From Pseudomonas jinjuensis (GTDB taxonomy: Bacteria > Pseudomonadota > Gammaproteobacteria > Pseudomonadales > Pseudomonadaceae): DNA of 64,000 nt. Below are positions 44,208-53,839 of the stretch, piece after piece. The translations under genes and the position numbers were made by a program. The first letter of the stretch is position 1. Each line of letters starts with the position of its first letter. The stretch is from contig NZ_FNIJ01000013.1 in NCBI RefSeq assembly GCF_900103845.1, forward strand, positions 1-64,000, in the 5' to 3' direction. Under the pieces are notes generated by a model. That model made no database searches. It saw only the letters and a list, made by a program, of their open reading frames with translations, and was not told where the DNA came from.

Positions 44208-45100
44208 AGTGGCCTCCTGGAACACCAATTGGTGTGTCGCCGGAAATTACCGGGTTCATTGCGCCCATCGTCTGGTAAGTGAAAGTAAGCGCGTCGTTGT
44301 TGTTCTTTCGCTCCTTCGCCAACGCCCTCCACCTGCGACACCACTCCTCCCCCGGCGCGGCGTTATCACTGATCCCGCAAAGCTTGCCCAACTGGCGCTC
44401 CTCGAACGAACCCCAGGTGTTGCGGTAATCGGAGCGGCGGACGAATGCCCTGACCTTGATCCGCAGGTGATTGGCCAATAGTTGCGCAAGACTTTCATTG
44501 GTCTGCGGGAAGAACTGGATGGCTTCTTCGATGGGATATTCCGGGCGGTTTCCCATCCCTGTCCGGCAGGCATAGCTGTCAATGCGCGCCGAACTGGAGA
44601 AAGCCAGGGGCGAGATCCTCTGGTAGTTCAGGACGTCGAGGGACATGCGGTAATCCCCCGCCAGCTGGTAACCGAAGGCTACCCGCTGCGGTACGCCATG
44701 GCTGAACAGCGACAGGTGCTCGATGGGCGACTGGTTTCAATTCGGTCATCAGCCCCTCGTCCAGCGAACCATCCGGGCGTATCGCGCCGAGCCTGGCGAA
44801 GTCGATGATGACGCTGCCCGCCGCCGCAGCGGACATGAAGCCGCCGAAGCTATCCGGACTGCCCGAGACGATGCTGCCGCCGTGGCTGCTGGGACTGCCC
44901 AGATGGGCCAGTGGCCGGTTGTCGACGACGATGGAGGGGAAACCTGTGGTGATGACGGCGCCACAGCCACAGATATCGCCTACGCGGGCTGCGCCCAGGG
45001 AGTTGACCTGGGTATCGGGGGAAGCGGAAACGATGGGCGAGGTGCCGTGTCCGGGAACCGGACAGACATGCATGTCGCCGAGACGGGCTATTGGGATCAT
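44188..45100 (-). pseudogene. PAAR-domain type VI secretion effector, frameshifted
   Basis: The first frame (ATG at 45100, AAGGA upstream) encodes a PAAR spike-tip domain: MIPIARLGDMHVCPVPGHG, GDICGCGAVITTGFPSIVVD, SSHGGSIVSGSPDSFGGFM. After DEGLMTELK near plus-strand 44735 this frame turns into unrelated low-quality sequence. The adjacent frame takes over with NQSPIEHLSLFSHGVPQR and continues to the stop at 44188, but is itself closed just upstream by a TGA. A single indel between about 44730 and 44740 explains both. The C-terminal part (about 180 residues) has no known domain and could be the toxin. A sequencing error is possible. Confidence 0.72.
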
Positions 45101-45252
45101 GCCATTCCTTTCCTTGGAGTCGGTTTATTGCGGAATTCCGACGATAACCGCAGCGAATGGCATGCGTTCCTCGCTGGCCGGACCGGAAGCAGCGGCTGAC
45201 AGGAACTGCGGAATTTTCCCTCGGCTCAGGATGCAGGGCGGGCGCGAAACCT

Positions 45253-45342
45253 GTAGGAGCCAGCTTGCTGGCGATCCGGGCGTTATCGGAAAACCCGGTG
45301 TAGCCGGATGGCTCGGCTGATCGCCAGCAAGCTGGCTCCTAC
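45253..45342. repeat. REPIN
   Basis: Paired REPs with ends GTAGGAGCCAGCTTGCTGGC and CAGCAAGCTGGCTCCTAC. It is the first of three repeats filling the gap 45101-45586. Confidence 0.85.
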
Positions 45343-45380
45343 GAAGAGCAGCACTGCCCTGGTCGATCCGCGTTCAGACC

Positions 45381-45441
45381 GTAGGGCGGGTGCAGCCCGC
45401 CGGATAGACCGCCACGGATTGGCGGGTTGCACCCGCCCTAC
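45381..45441. repeat. dispersed inverted repeat, GTAGGGCGGGTGCA family
   Basis: GTAGGGCGGGTGCAGCCCGC and GCGGGTTGCACCCGCCCTAC form a nearly perfect hairpin. Confidence 0.8.
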
Positions 45442-45492
45442 ATGTGGCACCGACCTGTAGGAGCAACTGTCTTGGTATCTCAGCGCATTTTG

Positions 45493-45556
45493 TTCGCGAG
45501 CAAGCTCGCTCCTACGAGGGCCGGCGTTGTCGTGTAGGAGCGAGCTTGCTCGCGAA
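45493..45556. repeat. REP pair in outward orientation
   Basis: TCGCGAGCAAGCTCGCTCC and GGAGCGAGCTTGCTCGCGAA form a pair with reversed arm order relative to the REPINs above. Confidence 0.8.
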
Positions 45557-45586
45557 TTCTGGTGTAGGGGCCATGCCGCGACATCA

Positions 45587-46603
45587 TCACGCCCCCAGCG
45601 GACTCTGCTTCCTCTGCCCCCGTGGCGAGCAGCCGAAGAAGCGGCTGTAGCACTTGGAGAAGTGCGCCGGCGAGGCGAAGCCGCAGGACAGGGCGATGTC
45701 GCGGATCTGCGCTTCGCTGCGCAGCAGCAGGTCGCGGGCGCGGTTCAGGCGGAGTTCGAGGTAGTACTGGCTGGGCGTGCGTTCCAGGTACTTGCTGAAC
45801 AGCCGCTCCAGCTGGCGCACCGACACCTCGTTGAGCTGCGCCAGCTCTTCCAGCTCCAGCGGTTCCTCCAGGTTGGCCTCCATGATCGCGACGATCTGGC
45901 TGAGCTTCGGCTGGGCGCTGCCGAGTTTCTGCCGCAGCGGCACGCGCTGCTGTTCGCGGGAGCCGCGCATGCGGTCGCAGAGCAGCAGTTCGGCGGCGCG
46001 GGTGGCGATTTCCACGCCGCCCGGTTCGCGGGCGATCAGCTGCAGGGTCATGTCCATCGCCGCGGTGCCGCCGGAGCAGGTGTAGCGGTCGCGGTCCAGT
46101 TCGAACAGCTGGTTGGAGATGACGATGCCGGGGAAGCGGTCCTTCAGCTGCTCGATGTCTTCCCAGTGGATGGTGCAGCGATAGCCGCGCAGCAGGTCGG
46201 CGCTGGCCAGCAGGTGGCTGCCGGTGCAGATGCCGCCGAGCGGCACGCCGTGGCGGGCGAGCTTGCGCAGCCAGTCGATCAGGTGGCGGTCGTTCTTCGC
46301 CGGGATCGGGTTGGAACCGACCACGAACAGCGCATCCAGCTTCGGCGCGTCGTCCACCGAATGGTCGGGCAGCACGCGCATGCCGTTGCTGGCCTGCACC
46401 GGTTCCAGGTCGCGGGCGATCAGCAGGGTGCGGTACAGCGGCCGGTGCGCGGCGAGGTTGGCCATGCGCAGGGTTTCCACCGCGGAGGCGAAGCCGATGG
46501 TGGTGAAGTTGGGGATCAGCAGGAAGCCGTAGGTCTTCATGCCGGGTGCCGGGGTGGCGACAGGCGTCCGCTCGCTGGCGGCGGCCTGGAAGGTGCTGGC
46601 CAT
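45587..46603 (-). CDS. gbdR: GbdR-type AraC activator of betaine catabolism
   Basis: GbdR is the glycine betaine/dimethylglycine-responsive activator of gbcAB, dgcAB, sox and related genes. The 338-residue protein joins a DJ-1/PfpI-like sensor domain (about residues 25-200, with [16 protein letters not shown] at the elbow and [15 protein letters not shown]) to a C-terminal AraC helix-turn-helix pair ([21 protein letters not shown], read in two parts, and [20 protein letters not shown]). The start at 46603 has GGAGG ten bases upstream. It is divergent from glyA1. The related regulators CdhR and SouR share this architecture, so the exact identity rests on context. Confidence 0.78.
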   Translation of the reverse strand: MASTFQAAASERTPVATPAPGMKTYGFLLIPNFTTIGFASAVETLRMANLAAHRPLYRTLLIARDLEPVQASNGMRVLPDHSVDDAPKLDALFVVGSNPIPAKNDRHLIDWLRKLARHGVPLGGICTGSHLLASADLLRGYRCTIHWEDIEQLKDRFPGIVISNQLFELDRDRYTCSGGTAAMDMTLQLIAREPGGVEIATRAAELLLCDRMRGSREQQRVPLRQKLGSAQPKLSQIVAIMEANLEEPLELEELAQLNEVSVRQLERLFSKYLERTPSQYYLELRLNRARDLLLRSEAQIRDIALSCGFASPAHFSKCYSRFFGCSPRGQRKQSPLGA

Positions 46604-46757
46604 CTGGAAAATTCCTCCACTGCGATGACCGGGCGAGGGCGGTCGAATGCAGTCCGTGTTTCTTGTTTTTCTGCGACACGAGGTCGTATCCAGTCTACAC
46701 CCCGCGGCCTTTCCCGGCAGTCGCCGCATGGCGGGGTGACGGCAGGTCGCCGGCCGG

Positions 46758-46819
46758 GTCGGTTTGGGCATTTTGAGGTCGCAAACAGGCAAACGGGTGT
46801 CATGGGGCTCTCGCACAAT
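46758..46819 (+). promoter_or_regulatory. GbdR-type box and -10 element for glyA1
   Basis: GTCGCA-AACA-GGCAAA begins at 46778 and CACAAT begins at 46814, an offset of 36 bp. A second GTCGG lies exactly 20 bp upstream at 46758. The -10-proximal CGCACAATCG is shared with gbcB. The implied leader is about 87 bases. The rest of the gap 46604-46912 serves as the divergent gbdR-glyA1 regulatory region. Confidence 0.62.
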
Positions 46820-46912
46820 CGATCCCACTGGCTCATACCGACCGCTGCATCCAGCGTCCCGGAAAGCCCCCACCAACAGGCGACACCCGGTTGTCGCACG
46901 GAGACCCACGCG

Positions 46913-48166
46913 ATGTTCAGCAAGCACGACCAGATCCAGGGCTATGACGATGAACTGTTCGCCGCGATGCAGGCCGAGGATGCCCGTCAGGAGGACCACC
47001 TCGAACTGATCGCCTCGGAGAACTACACCAGCCAGCGCGTCATGCAGGCCCAGGGCAGCGGGCTGACCAACAAGTACGCCGAAGGGTATCCGGGCAAGCG
47101 CTACTACGGCGGCTGCGAGCACGTCGACAAGGTCGAACAGATCGCCATCGACCGCGCCAAGCAGCTGTTCGGCGCCGACTACGCCAACGTCCAGCCGCAC
47201 TCCGGCTCCTCGGCCAACTCCGCGGTCTACCTGGCGCTGCTGCATGCCGGCGACACCATCCTCGGCATGAGCCTGGCCCATGGCGGCCACCTGACCCACG
47301 GCGCCAAGGTGTCGTCCTCGGGCAAGCTGTACAACGCCGTGCAGTACGGCCTGGACACCGCCACCGGGCTGATCGACTACGACGAAGTGGAGCGCCTGGC
47401 GCTGGAGCACAAGCCGAAGATGATCGTCGCCGGCTTCTCCGCCTACTCCAAGACCCTCGACTTCCCGCGCTTCCGCGAGATCGCCGACAAGGTCGGTGCC
47501 TACCTGTTCGTCGACATGGCCCACGTCGCCGGCCTGGTCGCCGCCGGTCTGTACCCGAACCCGCTGCCCTACGCCGACGTGGTCACCACCACCACCCACA
47601 AGACCCTGCGCGGCCCGCGCGGCGGCCTGATCCTGGCGAAGTCCAACGAAGAGATCGAGAAGAAGCTGAATTCCGCGGTCTTCCCCGGCGCCCAGGGCGG
47701 CCCGCTGATGCACGTGATCGCCGCCAAGGCGGTGTGCTTCAAGGAAGCGCTGGAACCCGGCTTCAAGGACTACCAGGCCCAGGTGATCAAGAACGCCCAG
47801 GCCATGGCGAAGACCTTCATCGATCGCGGCTACGACGTGGTGTCCGGCGGCACCGACAACCACCTGTTCCTGCTCTCGCTGATCAAGCAGGGCCTGACCG
47901 GCAAGGAAGCCGATGCCGCGCTCGGCCGCGTCGGCATCACGGTGAACAAGAACGCCGTGCCGAACGACCCGCAGAGCCCGTTCGTCACCTCCGGCATCCG
48001 CATCGGCACCCCGGCCATCACCACCCGCGGGCTGAAGGAAGCGCAGAGCGTGGAGCTGGCCGGCTGGATCTGCGACGTACTGGACCACCTCGGCGATGCC
48101 GATGTCGAGGCCAAGGTGGCCACCCAGGTCGCCGGGCTGTGCGCGGACTTCCCGGTCTATCGTTGA
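46913..48166 (+). CDS. glyA: serine hydroxymethyltransferase of the sarcosine operon
   Basis: This PLP enzyme interconverts glycine plus 5,10-methylene-tetrahydrofolate with serine, consuming both the glycine and the one-carbon unit released by sarcosine oxidase. The 417-residue protein has all family marks: [12 protein letters not shown] near the N-terminus, [18 protein letters not shown], and the Schiff-base Lys in [16 protein letters not shown]. The start at 46913 ([10 protein letters not shown]) follows GGAGA. It heads glyA1-soxBDAG-purU-fdhA and corresponds to PA5415. Confidence 0.96.
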   Translation: MFSKHDQIQGYDDELFAAMQAEDARQEDHLELIASENYTSQRVMQAQGSGLTNKYAEGYPGKRYYGGCEHVDKVEQIAIDRAKQLFGADYANVQPHSGSSANSAVYLALLHAGDTILGMSLAHGGHLTHGAKVSSSGKLYNAVQYGLDTATGLIDYDEVERLALEHKPKMIVAGFSAYSKTLDFPRFREIADKVGAYLFVDMAHVAGLVAAGLYPNPLPYADVVTTTTHKTLRGPRGGLILAKSNEEIEKKLNSAVFPGAQGGPLMHVIAAKAVCFKEALEPGFKDYQAQVIKNAQAMAKTFIDRGYDVVSGGTDNHLFLLSLIKQGLTGKEADAALGRVGITVNKNAVPNDPQSPFVTSGIRIGTPAITTRGLKEAQSVELAGWICDVLDHLGDADVEAKVATQVAGLCADFPVYR

Positions 48167-48185
48167 GATTTCCCGTAAGAGACCT

Positions 48186-48243
48186 GTAGGAGCCAGCTTG
48201 CTGGCGATCAGCCCGAAAGCATCGCCAGCAAGCTGGCTCCTAC
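48186..48243. repeat. REPIN between glyA1 and soxB
   Basis: GTAGGAGCCAGCTTGCTGGC and GCCAGCAAGCTGGCTCCTAC are separated by a 17-base spacer inside the presumed operon. Confidence 0.88.
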
Positions 48244-48294
48244 AAAAAGCGGTCCCGCGCGGCGATCAGAAAAAGAGATTTCAGGAGCACCCAC

Positions 48295-49545
48295 ATGCAA
48301 CGCTATTCCGGCTTCGGCCTGTTCAAGCACTCACTGAGCCACCACGAGAACTGGCAGCGCATGTGGCGCACGCCTACGCCGAAGCAGGTCTATGACGTGG
48401 TCATCGTCGGCGGTGGCGGGCACGGCCTGGCCACTGCCTACTACCTGGCCAAGGAACACGGCATCACCAACGTCGCGGTGGTCGAGAAGGGCTGGCTGGG
48501 CGGCGGCAACACCGCGCGCAACACCACCATCGTGCGTTCCAACTACCTGTGGGACGAGTCGGCGCTGCTCTACGAACACGCCATGAAGCTGTGGGAAGGC
48601 CTGTCCCAGGACCTGAACTACAACGTCATGTTCTCCCAGCGCGGCGTCTACAACCTCTGCCACACCCTGCAGGACATGCGCGACGGCGAACGCCGCGTCA
48701 GCGCCAACCGCCTGAACGGCGTGGACGGAGAGCTGCTCAACGCGCAGCAGGTGGCGGAAGAGATCCCCTACCTGAACTGCACCAGGAGCGCCCGCTACCC
48801 GATCATGGGTTCCACCGTGCAGCGTCGCGGCGGCGTGGCCCGTCACGATGCCGTGGCCTGGGGCTTCGCCCGTGCCGCCGACGCCCTGGGCGTGGACCTG
48901 ATCCAGCAGACCGAAGTCATCGGCTTCCGCAAGCAGGACGGCGCGGTGATCGGCGTCGAGACCAACCGCGGCTTCATCGGCGCCAAGCGCGTCGGCGTGG
49001 TCACCGCCGGCAACTCCGGGCACATGGCCAAGCTCGCCGGCTTCCGCCTGCCGATCGAATCGCACCCGCTGCAGGCGCTGGTTTCCGAGCCGCTGAAGCC
49101 GATCATCGACAGCGTGATCATGTCCAACGCCGTGCATGGCTACATCAGCCAGTCGGACAAGGGCGACCTGGTCATCGGCGCCGGCATCGACGGCTACAAC
49201 GGCTACGGCCAGCGCGGTTCCTACCCGGTGATCGAGCACACCCTGCAGGCCATCGTCGAGATGTTCCCGGTGCTCTCCCGCGTACGCATGAACCGCCAGT
49301 GGGGCGGCATCGTCGACACCACTCCGGACGCCTGCCCGATCATCGGCAAGACCCCGGTGAAGAACATGTTCTTCAACTGCGGCTGGGGCACCGGCGGCTT
49401 CAAGGCGACTCCCGGCTCGGGCAACGTCTTCGCCGCCACCCTCGCCAAGGGCGAGCCGCATCCGCTGGCCGCGCCGTTCTCCATCGACCGTTTCCACAGT
49501 GGCGCGCTCATCGACGAGCACGGCGCTGCGGCAGTAGCTCACTAA
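48295..49545 (+). CDS. soxB: sarcosine oxidase beta subunit
   Basis: SoxB is the flavin subunit that oxidises sarcosine; in the heterotetrameric enzyme it carries FAD and covalently bound FMN at the alpha-beta interface. The 416-residue protein opens with a dinucleotide-binding motif [20 protein letters not shown] (about residues 33-52) and has His residues near the covalent FMN site (HDAVAW). The C-terminal [16 protein letters not shown] is conserved. It is the first sox gene, 128 bp after glyA1. Confidence 0.96.
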   Translation: MQRYSGFGLFKHSLSHHENWQRMWRTPTPKQVYDVVIVGGGGHGLATAYYLAKEHGITNVAVVEKGWLGGGNTARNTTIVRSNYLWDESALLYEHAMKLWEGLSQDLNYNVMFSQRGVYNLCHTLQDMRDGERRVSANRLNGVDGELLNAQQVAEEIPYLNCTRSARYPIMGSTVQRRGGVARHDAVAWGFARAADALGVDLIQQTEVIGFRKQDGAVIGVETNRGFIGAKRVGVVTAGNSGHMAKLAGFRLPIESHPLQALVSEPLKPIIDSVIMSNAVHGYISQSDKGDLVIGAGIDGYNGYGQRGSYPVIEHTLQAIVEMFPVLSRVRMNRQWGGIVDTTPDACPIIGKTPVKNMFFNCGWGTGGFKATPGSGNVFAATLAKGEPHPLAAPFSIDRFHSGALIDEHGAAAVAH

Positions 49546-49558
49546 GAGGGCCCACACA

Positions 49559-49885
49559 ATGCTGCACATCTTCTGCCCCCACTGCGGCGAGCTGCGCTCC
49601 GAAGAGGAATTCCACGCCAAGGGCCAGGCGCACATCCCGCGTCCGCTCGATCCCAACGCCTGCACCGACGAGGAATGGGGCGAGTACATGTTCTTCCGCG
49701 ACAACCCGCGCGGTATCCACCACGAGCTGTGGGTGCACGTCACCGGTTGCCGCAAGTATTTCAACGTCACCCGCCACACGGTGAGCTACGAAATCCTCGA
49801 GACCTACAAGATCGGCGAAAAACCGAGCGTCACCGCCGATTCCGTGAAGAAATCCGCCGCACAGCCCGCTGTCGAGAAGGCCTGA
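49559..49885 (+). CDS. soxD: sarcosine oxidase delta subunit
   Basis: SoxD is the small zinc-binding subunit of heterotetrameric sarcosine oxidase. The 108-residue protein has the ligands CPHCG near the N-terminus (residues 6-10) and a later HVTGCRKYFNVTR with the remaining Cys and His. It is 13 bases after soxB and 4 bases before soxA, so the three are translated together. Confidence 0.95.
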   Translation: MLHIFCPHCGELRSEEEFHAKGQAHIPRPLDPNACTDEEWGEYMFFRDNPRGIHHELWVHVTGCRKYFNVTRHTVSYEILETYKIGEKPSVTADSVKKSAAQPAVEKA

Positions 49886-49889
49886 GACC

Positions 49890-52800
49890 ATGAGCCAGAT
49901 CAATCGTCTTTCCCGTGGCGGTCGCATCGACCGCAGCAAGCAGCTGACCTTCACCTTCAACGGTCAGCAATACCAGGGCTACGCCGGCGACACCCTCGCC
50001 GCCGCCCTGCTGGCCAATGGCGTCGACATCGTCGGCCGCAGCTTCAAGTACTCGCGTCCGCGCGGCATCGTCGCCGCCGGCCCCGAGGAGCCGAACGCGA
50101 TCATGCAGATCGGCTCCCGCGAAGCCACCCAGATCCCCAACGTGCGCGCCACCCAGCAGGCGCTGTACGACGGCCTGGTGTCGAGCAGCACCAACGGCTG
50201 GCCGAACGTGCAGAACGACCTGATGGGCGTGTTCGGCAAGGTCGGCGGCAAGATGATGCCGCCCGGCTTCTACTACAAGACCTTCATGTACCCGCAGTCG
50301 ATGTGGCCGACCTACGAGAAGTTCATCCGCAAGGCCGCCGGTCTCGGCCGCGCGCCGACCGAGGTCGACCCGGACAGCTACGACTGGATGAACCACCACT
50401 GCGACGTGCTGATCGTCGGCGCCGGCCCTGCCGGTCTGGCCGCCGCGCTGGCCGCCGGCCGCAGCGGTGCCCGCGTGATCCTCGCCGATGAACAGGAAGA
50501 GTTCGGCGGCAGCCTGCTCGACACCCGCGAAACCCTCGACGGCAAGCCCGCCGACGAGTGGGTCGCCAAGGTGCTGGACGAGCTGAAGGGCATGCGCGAA
50601 GTCATCCTGCTGCCGCGCTCCACCGTCAACGGCTACCACGACCACAACTTCCTCACCATCCACGAGCGGCGCACCGACCACCTCGGCGAGATCGCCCCGC
50701 TCGGCCAGGTGCGCCAGCGCGTCCACCGCGTGCGCGCCAAGCGCGTGGTGCTGGCTGCCGGCGCCCACGAGCGTCCGCTGGTCTATGCGAACAACGACGT
50801 GCCCGGCAACATGGTCGCCGGCGCGGTTTCCACCTATGTACGCCGCTACGGCGTGGCACCGGGCAAGAAGCTGGTGCTGTCGACCAACAACGACTACGCC
50901 TACCGCGTCGCCATGGACTGGCAGGAAGCCGGCCTGCAGGTGGTCGCCATCGCCGATGCGCGGCCGAACCCGCGCGGCGAGTGGGTCGAGGAAGCGCGCA
51001 AGCGCGGCCTGCGCGTGATCACCGGCAGCTCGGTGATCGAGGCGCGCGGCAGCAAGCGCGTGAGCGGCGCCAAGGTCGCGTCGATCGACAGCTTCCGCAT
51101 GAAGGTCACCGCTCCCGGCGAATGGCTGGACTGCGACCTGATCGCCAGCTCCGGCGGCTACAGCCCGGTGGTGCACCTGGCGTCGCACCTGGGCGGCAAG
51201 CCGGAATGGCGTGAGGACATCCTCGCCTTCGTACCCGGCGAAGCCTTCCAGAAGCGCATCTGCGCCGGCGCGGTGAATGGCGTGTTCCGTCTCGCCGACT
51301 CCCTCGCCGACGGCTACCGCGCCGGCAGCCAGGCGGCTGTCGAGTCCGGCTTCAAGGCCGTCGAAGGCGACCTGCCGAAGGCTCCGACCCGCACCGAGGA
51401 AGCCACCCTGGCGCTGTTCCAGGTGCCCCACGAGAAGTCCACCGCGCAGGCGCCGAAGCAGTTCGTCGACCCGCAGAACGACGTCACCGCCGCCGCCGTC
51501 GAGCTGGCCTGCCGCGAGGGCTTCGAGTCCATCGAGCACGTCAAGCGCTACACCGCGCTGGGCTTCGGCACCGACCAGGGCAAGCTGGGCAACATCAACG
51601 GCCTGGCCATCGCCGCGCGCGCCCAGGGCAAGAGCATCGCCGACACCGGCACCACCATGTTCCGCCCGAACTACACCCCGGTGACCTTCGGCGCCGTCGC
51701 CGGCCGTCACTGCGGTCACCTGTTCGAGCCGGTGCGCTTCACCGCCCTGCACGCCTGGCACGTGAAGAACGGCGCCGAGTTCGAGGACGTCGGCCAGTGG
51801 AAGCGCCCGTGGTACTTCCCCAAGCGTGGCGAGGACATGCATGCCGCCGTGGCCCGCGAGTGCCGCGCCGTGCGTGAGTCGGTCGGCCTGCTGGACGCCT
51901 CCACCCTCGGCAAGATCGACATCCAGGGCCCGGATGCGCGCGAGTTCCTCAACCGCGTGTACACCAACGCCTGGACCAAGCTGGACGTGGGCAAGGCCCG
52001 CTACGGCCTGATGTGCAAGGAAGACGGCATGGTCTTCGACGACGGCGTCACCGCCTGCCTCGCCGACAACCACTTCGTCATGACCACCACCACCGGCGGC
52101 GCGGCCCGCGTGCTGGAGTGGCTGGAGCTGTACCACCAGACCGAATGGCCGGAGCTGAAGGTGTACTTCACCTCGGTCACCGACCACTACGCGACCCTGA
52201 CCCTGTCCGGCCCGAACAGCCGCAAGCTGCTCGCCGAAGTCACCGACATCGACCTCGGCAAGGACGCCTTCCCGTTCATGACCTGGAAGGAAGGCAAGGT
52301 CGCCGGCGTGCCGGCCCGCGTGTTCCGCATCTCCTTCACCGGCGAGCTGAGCTACGAGGTGAACATCCAGGCCGACTACGCCATGGGTGTGCTGGAAGCC
52401 ATCGTCGAGGCCGGCGCCAAGTACAACCTGACGCCGTACGGCACCGAGACCATGCACGTCCTGCGCGCCGAGAAGGGCTTCATCATCGTCGGCCAGGACA
52501 CCGATGCCTCGGTCACCCCGGACGACCTGAACATGGGTTGGGCGGTAGGTCGCACCAAGCCGTTCTCCTGGATCGGCTGGCGCGGCATGAACCGCGAGGA
52601 CTGCCTGCGCAGCGACCGCAAGCAGCTGGTCGGCCTCAAGCCCACCAACCCGTCGGAAGTGCTGCCGGAAGGCGTGCAGCTGGTGTTCACCGCGCAGCAG
52701 GCGATCCCGATGAACATGGTCGGCCACGTCACCTCCAGCTACATGAGCTCGACCCTCGGCTACAGCTTCGCGATGGCGGTGGTGAAGGGCGGCCTCAAGC

Positions 52801-52910
52801 GCATGGGCGAGAAGGTCTACGCGCCGCTGGTCGACGGCCGGGTGATCGAGGCGGAGATCTGCAGCTCGGTGTTCTACGACCCGAAAGGGGAACGGCAGAA
52901 CGTGGATTGA
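49890..52910 (+). CDS. soxA: sarcosine oxidase alpha subunit
   Basis: SoxA is the largest subunit (1006 residues). It starts with a ferredoxin-like fold without cluster ligands (FTFNGQQYQGYAGDTLAAALL), followed by an NAD-binding Rossmann region (VLIVGAGPAGLAAALAAGRSG, read near residues 172-192). The C-terminal half is a tetrahydrofolate-binding aminomethyltransferase-like domain (about residues 600-1006) that captures the methyl carbon as 5,10-methylene-tetrahydrofolate. Length and domain order match other heterotetrameric sarcosine oxidases. Confidence 0.96.
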   Translation: MSQINRLSRGGRIDRSKQLTFTFNGQQYQGYAGDTLAAALLANGVDIVGRSFKYSRPRGIVAAGPEEPNAIMQIGSREATQIPNVRATQQALYDGLVSSSTNGWPNVQNDLMGVFGKVGGKMMPPGFYYKTFMYPQSMWPTYEKFIRKAAGLGRAPTEVDPDSYDWMNHHCDVLIVGAGPAGLAAALAAGRSGARVILADEQEEFGGSLLDTRETLDGKPADEWVAKVLDELKGMREVILLPRSTVNGYHDHNFLTIHERRTDHLGEIAPLGQVRQRVHRVRAKRVVLAAGAHERPLVYANNDVPGNMVAGAVSTYVRRYGVAPGKKLVLSTNNDYAYRVAMDWQEAGLQVVAIADARPNPRGEWVEEARKRGLRVITGSSVIEARGSKRVSGAKVASIDSFRMKVTAPGEWLDCDLIASSGGYSPVVHLASHLGGKPEWREDILAFVPGEAFQKRICAGAVNGVFRLADSLADGYRAGSQAAVESGFKAVEGDLPKAPTRTEEATLALFQVPHEKSTAQAPKQFVDPQNDVTAAAVELACREGFESIEHVKRYTALGFGTDQGKLGNINGLAIAARAQGKSIADTGTTMFRPNYTPVTFGAVAGRHCGHLFEPVRFTALHAWHVKNGAEFEDVGQWKRPWYFPKRGEDMHAAVARECRAVRESVGLLDASTLGKIDIQGPDAREFLNRVYTNAWTKLDVGKARYGLMCKEDGMVFDDGVTACLADNHFVMTTTTGGAARVLEWLELYHQTEWPELKVYFTSVTDHYATLTLSGPNSRKLLAEVTDIDLGKDAFPFMTWKEGKVAGVPARVFRISFTGELSYEVNIQADYAMGVLEAIVEAGAKYNLTPYGTETMHVLRAEKGFIIVGQDTDASVTPDDLNMGWAVGRTKPFSWIGWRGMNREDCLRSDRKQLVGLKPTNPSEVLPEGVQLVFTAQQAIPMNMVGHVTSSYMSSTLGYSFAMAVVKGGLKRMGEKVYAPLVDGRVIEAEICSSVFYDPKGERQNVD

Positions 52911-52927
52911 TTCGGTGCCGCCGGCTG

Positions 52928-53047
52928 CCCTCACCCCCGCCCTCTCCCAGAGGGAGAGGGAGTAGTTCGAGGCGACCGGCGGGCACGGCACTCACAGCAC
53001 ACTCAGCTCGGCCCCCTCTCCCTGCGGGAGAGGGCTGGGGTGAGGGG
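52928..53047. repeat. paired CCCTCTCCC hairpin repeats between soxA and soxG
   Basis: CCCTCTCCCAGAGGGAGAGGG and, inverted, CCCCTCTCCCTGCGGGAGAGG, each read as its own hairpin, occupy the 172-bp gap. They are related to the single copy at 2346-2381. Confidence 0.75.
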
Positions 53048-53082
53048 AAACAGGCGATAAGCGCCCCCAAGGTGAACAGAAC

Positions 53083-53718
53083 ATGAGCAAAGCAAACGTC
53101 TACCAGCAACGCCCGGCAGCCGGCGCAAAGGCCGAATCGCCGCTGTTCCACGCCGAACTGGACAAGCTCGCCGGCCGCGGCAATCCCAAGTCCGGGATCG
53201 TCCTGCGCGAGAAGAAACTGCTCGGCCACCTGACCCTGCGCGGCGACGCCAGCGACCCGGCCTTCGCCGGCGGCGTGCACAAGGCGCTCGGCCTGGAACT
53301 GCCGGTGGCCCTGACCCTGGTGGCCAAGGGCGAGACCTCCCTGCAGTGGATGGCCCCGGACGAGTGGCTGCTGATCGTCCCGAGCGGCGAGGAACTCGCC
53401 ATCGAGCAGAAGCTGCGCAAGACCCTCGGCGAGGAGCTGCACTACTCGGTGGTCAACGTCAGCGGCGGCCAGACCGTGCTGGAACTCTCCGGCCCGAGCG
53501 TCCGCGAAATGCTGATGAAGTCCACCAGCTACGACGTGCACCCGAGCAACTTCCCGGTGGGCAAGGCGGTCGGCACCATCTTCGCCAAGGCCAGCTGCGT
53601 GATCCGCCATACCGGCGAGGACAGCTGGGAGCTGATCGTGCGGCGCAGCTTCGCCGACTACTTCTGGCTCTGGCTGCAGGACGCCAGCGCCGAGTACGGG
53701 CTGAAGGTCGCAGCGTAA
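53083..53718 (+). CDS. soxG: sarcosine oxidase gamma subunit
   Basis: SoxG completes the heterotetramer. The 211-residue protein is a member of the GcvT-like gamma-subunit family: MAPDEWLLIVPSGEE in the middle and ILRHTGEDSWELIVRRSFADYFWLWL near the C-terminus (seen here as VIRHTGEDSWELIVRRSF). It is separated from soxA by repeats but keeps orientation and order. Confidence 0.93.
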   Translation: MSKANVYQQRPAAGAKAESPLFHAELDKLAGRGNPKSGIVLREKKLLGHLTLRGDASDPAFAGGVHKALGLELPVALTLVAKGETSLQWMAPDEWLLIVPSGEELAIEQKLRKTLGEELHYSVVNVSGGQTVLELSGPSVREMLMKSTSYDVHPSNFPVGKAVGTIFAKASCVIRHTGEDSWELIVRRSFADYFWLWLQDASAEYGLKVAA

Positions 53719-53733
53719 CCGTCGGTGGGGTGC

Positions 53734-53814
53734 GTAGGTTGGCGCTGAGCTTGCGAAGCCCAACGTACTCCGCCCCACCACGCGTTGGGCATCGCTTCGC
53801 TCAGCGCCAACCTA
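53734..53814. repeat. dispersed inverted repeat, GTAGGTTGGCGCT family
   Basis: GTAGGTTGGCGCTGAGCTTGC and GCTTCGCTCAGCGCCAACC, each shown in part, form a long hairpin filling the soxG-purU gap. Confidence 0.8.
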
Positions 53815-53839
53815 CGTTGGTGCACTGCAGGAGACCAAG

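Noticed and set aside
49830..52991. A 1053-codon minus-strand frame opposite soxA
   Set aside because: It is an antisense shadow; the plus-strand SoxA is unambiguous.
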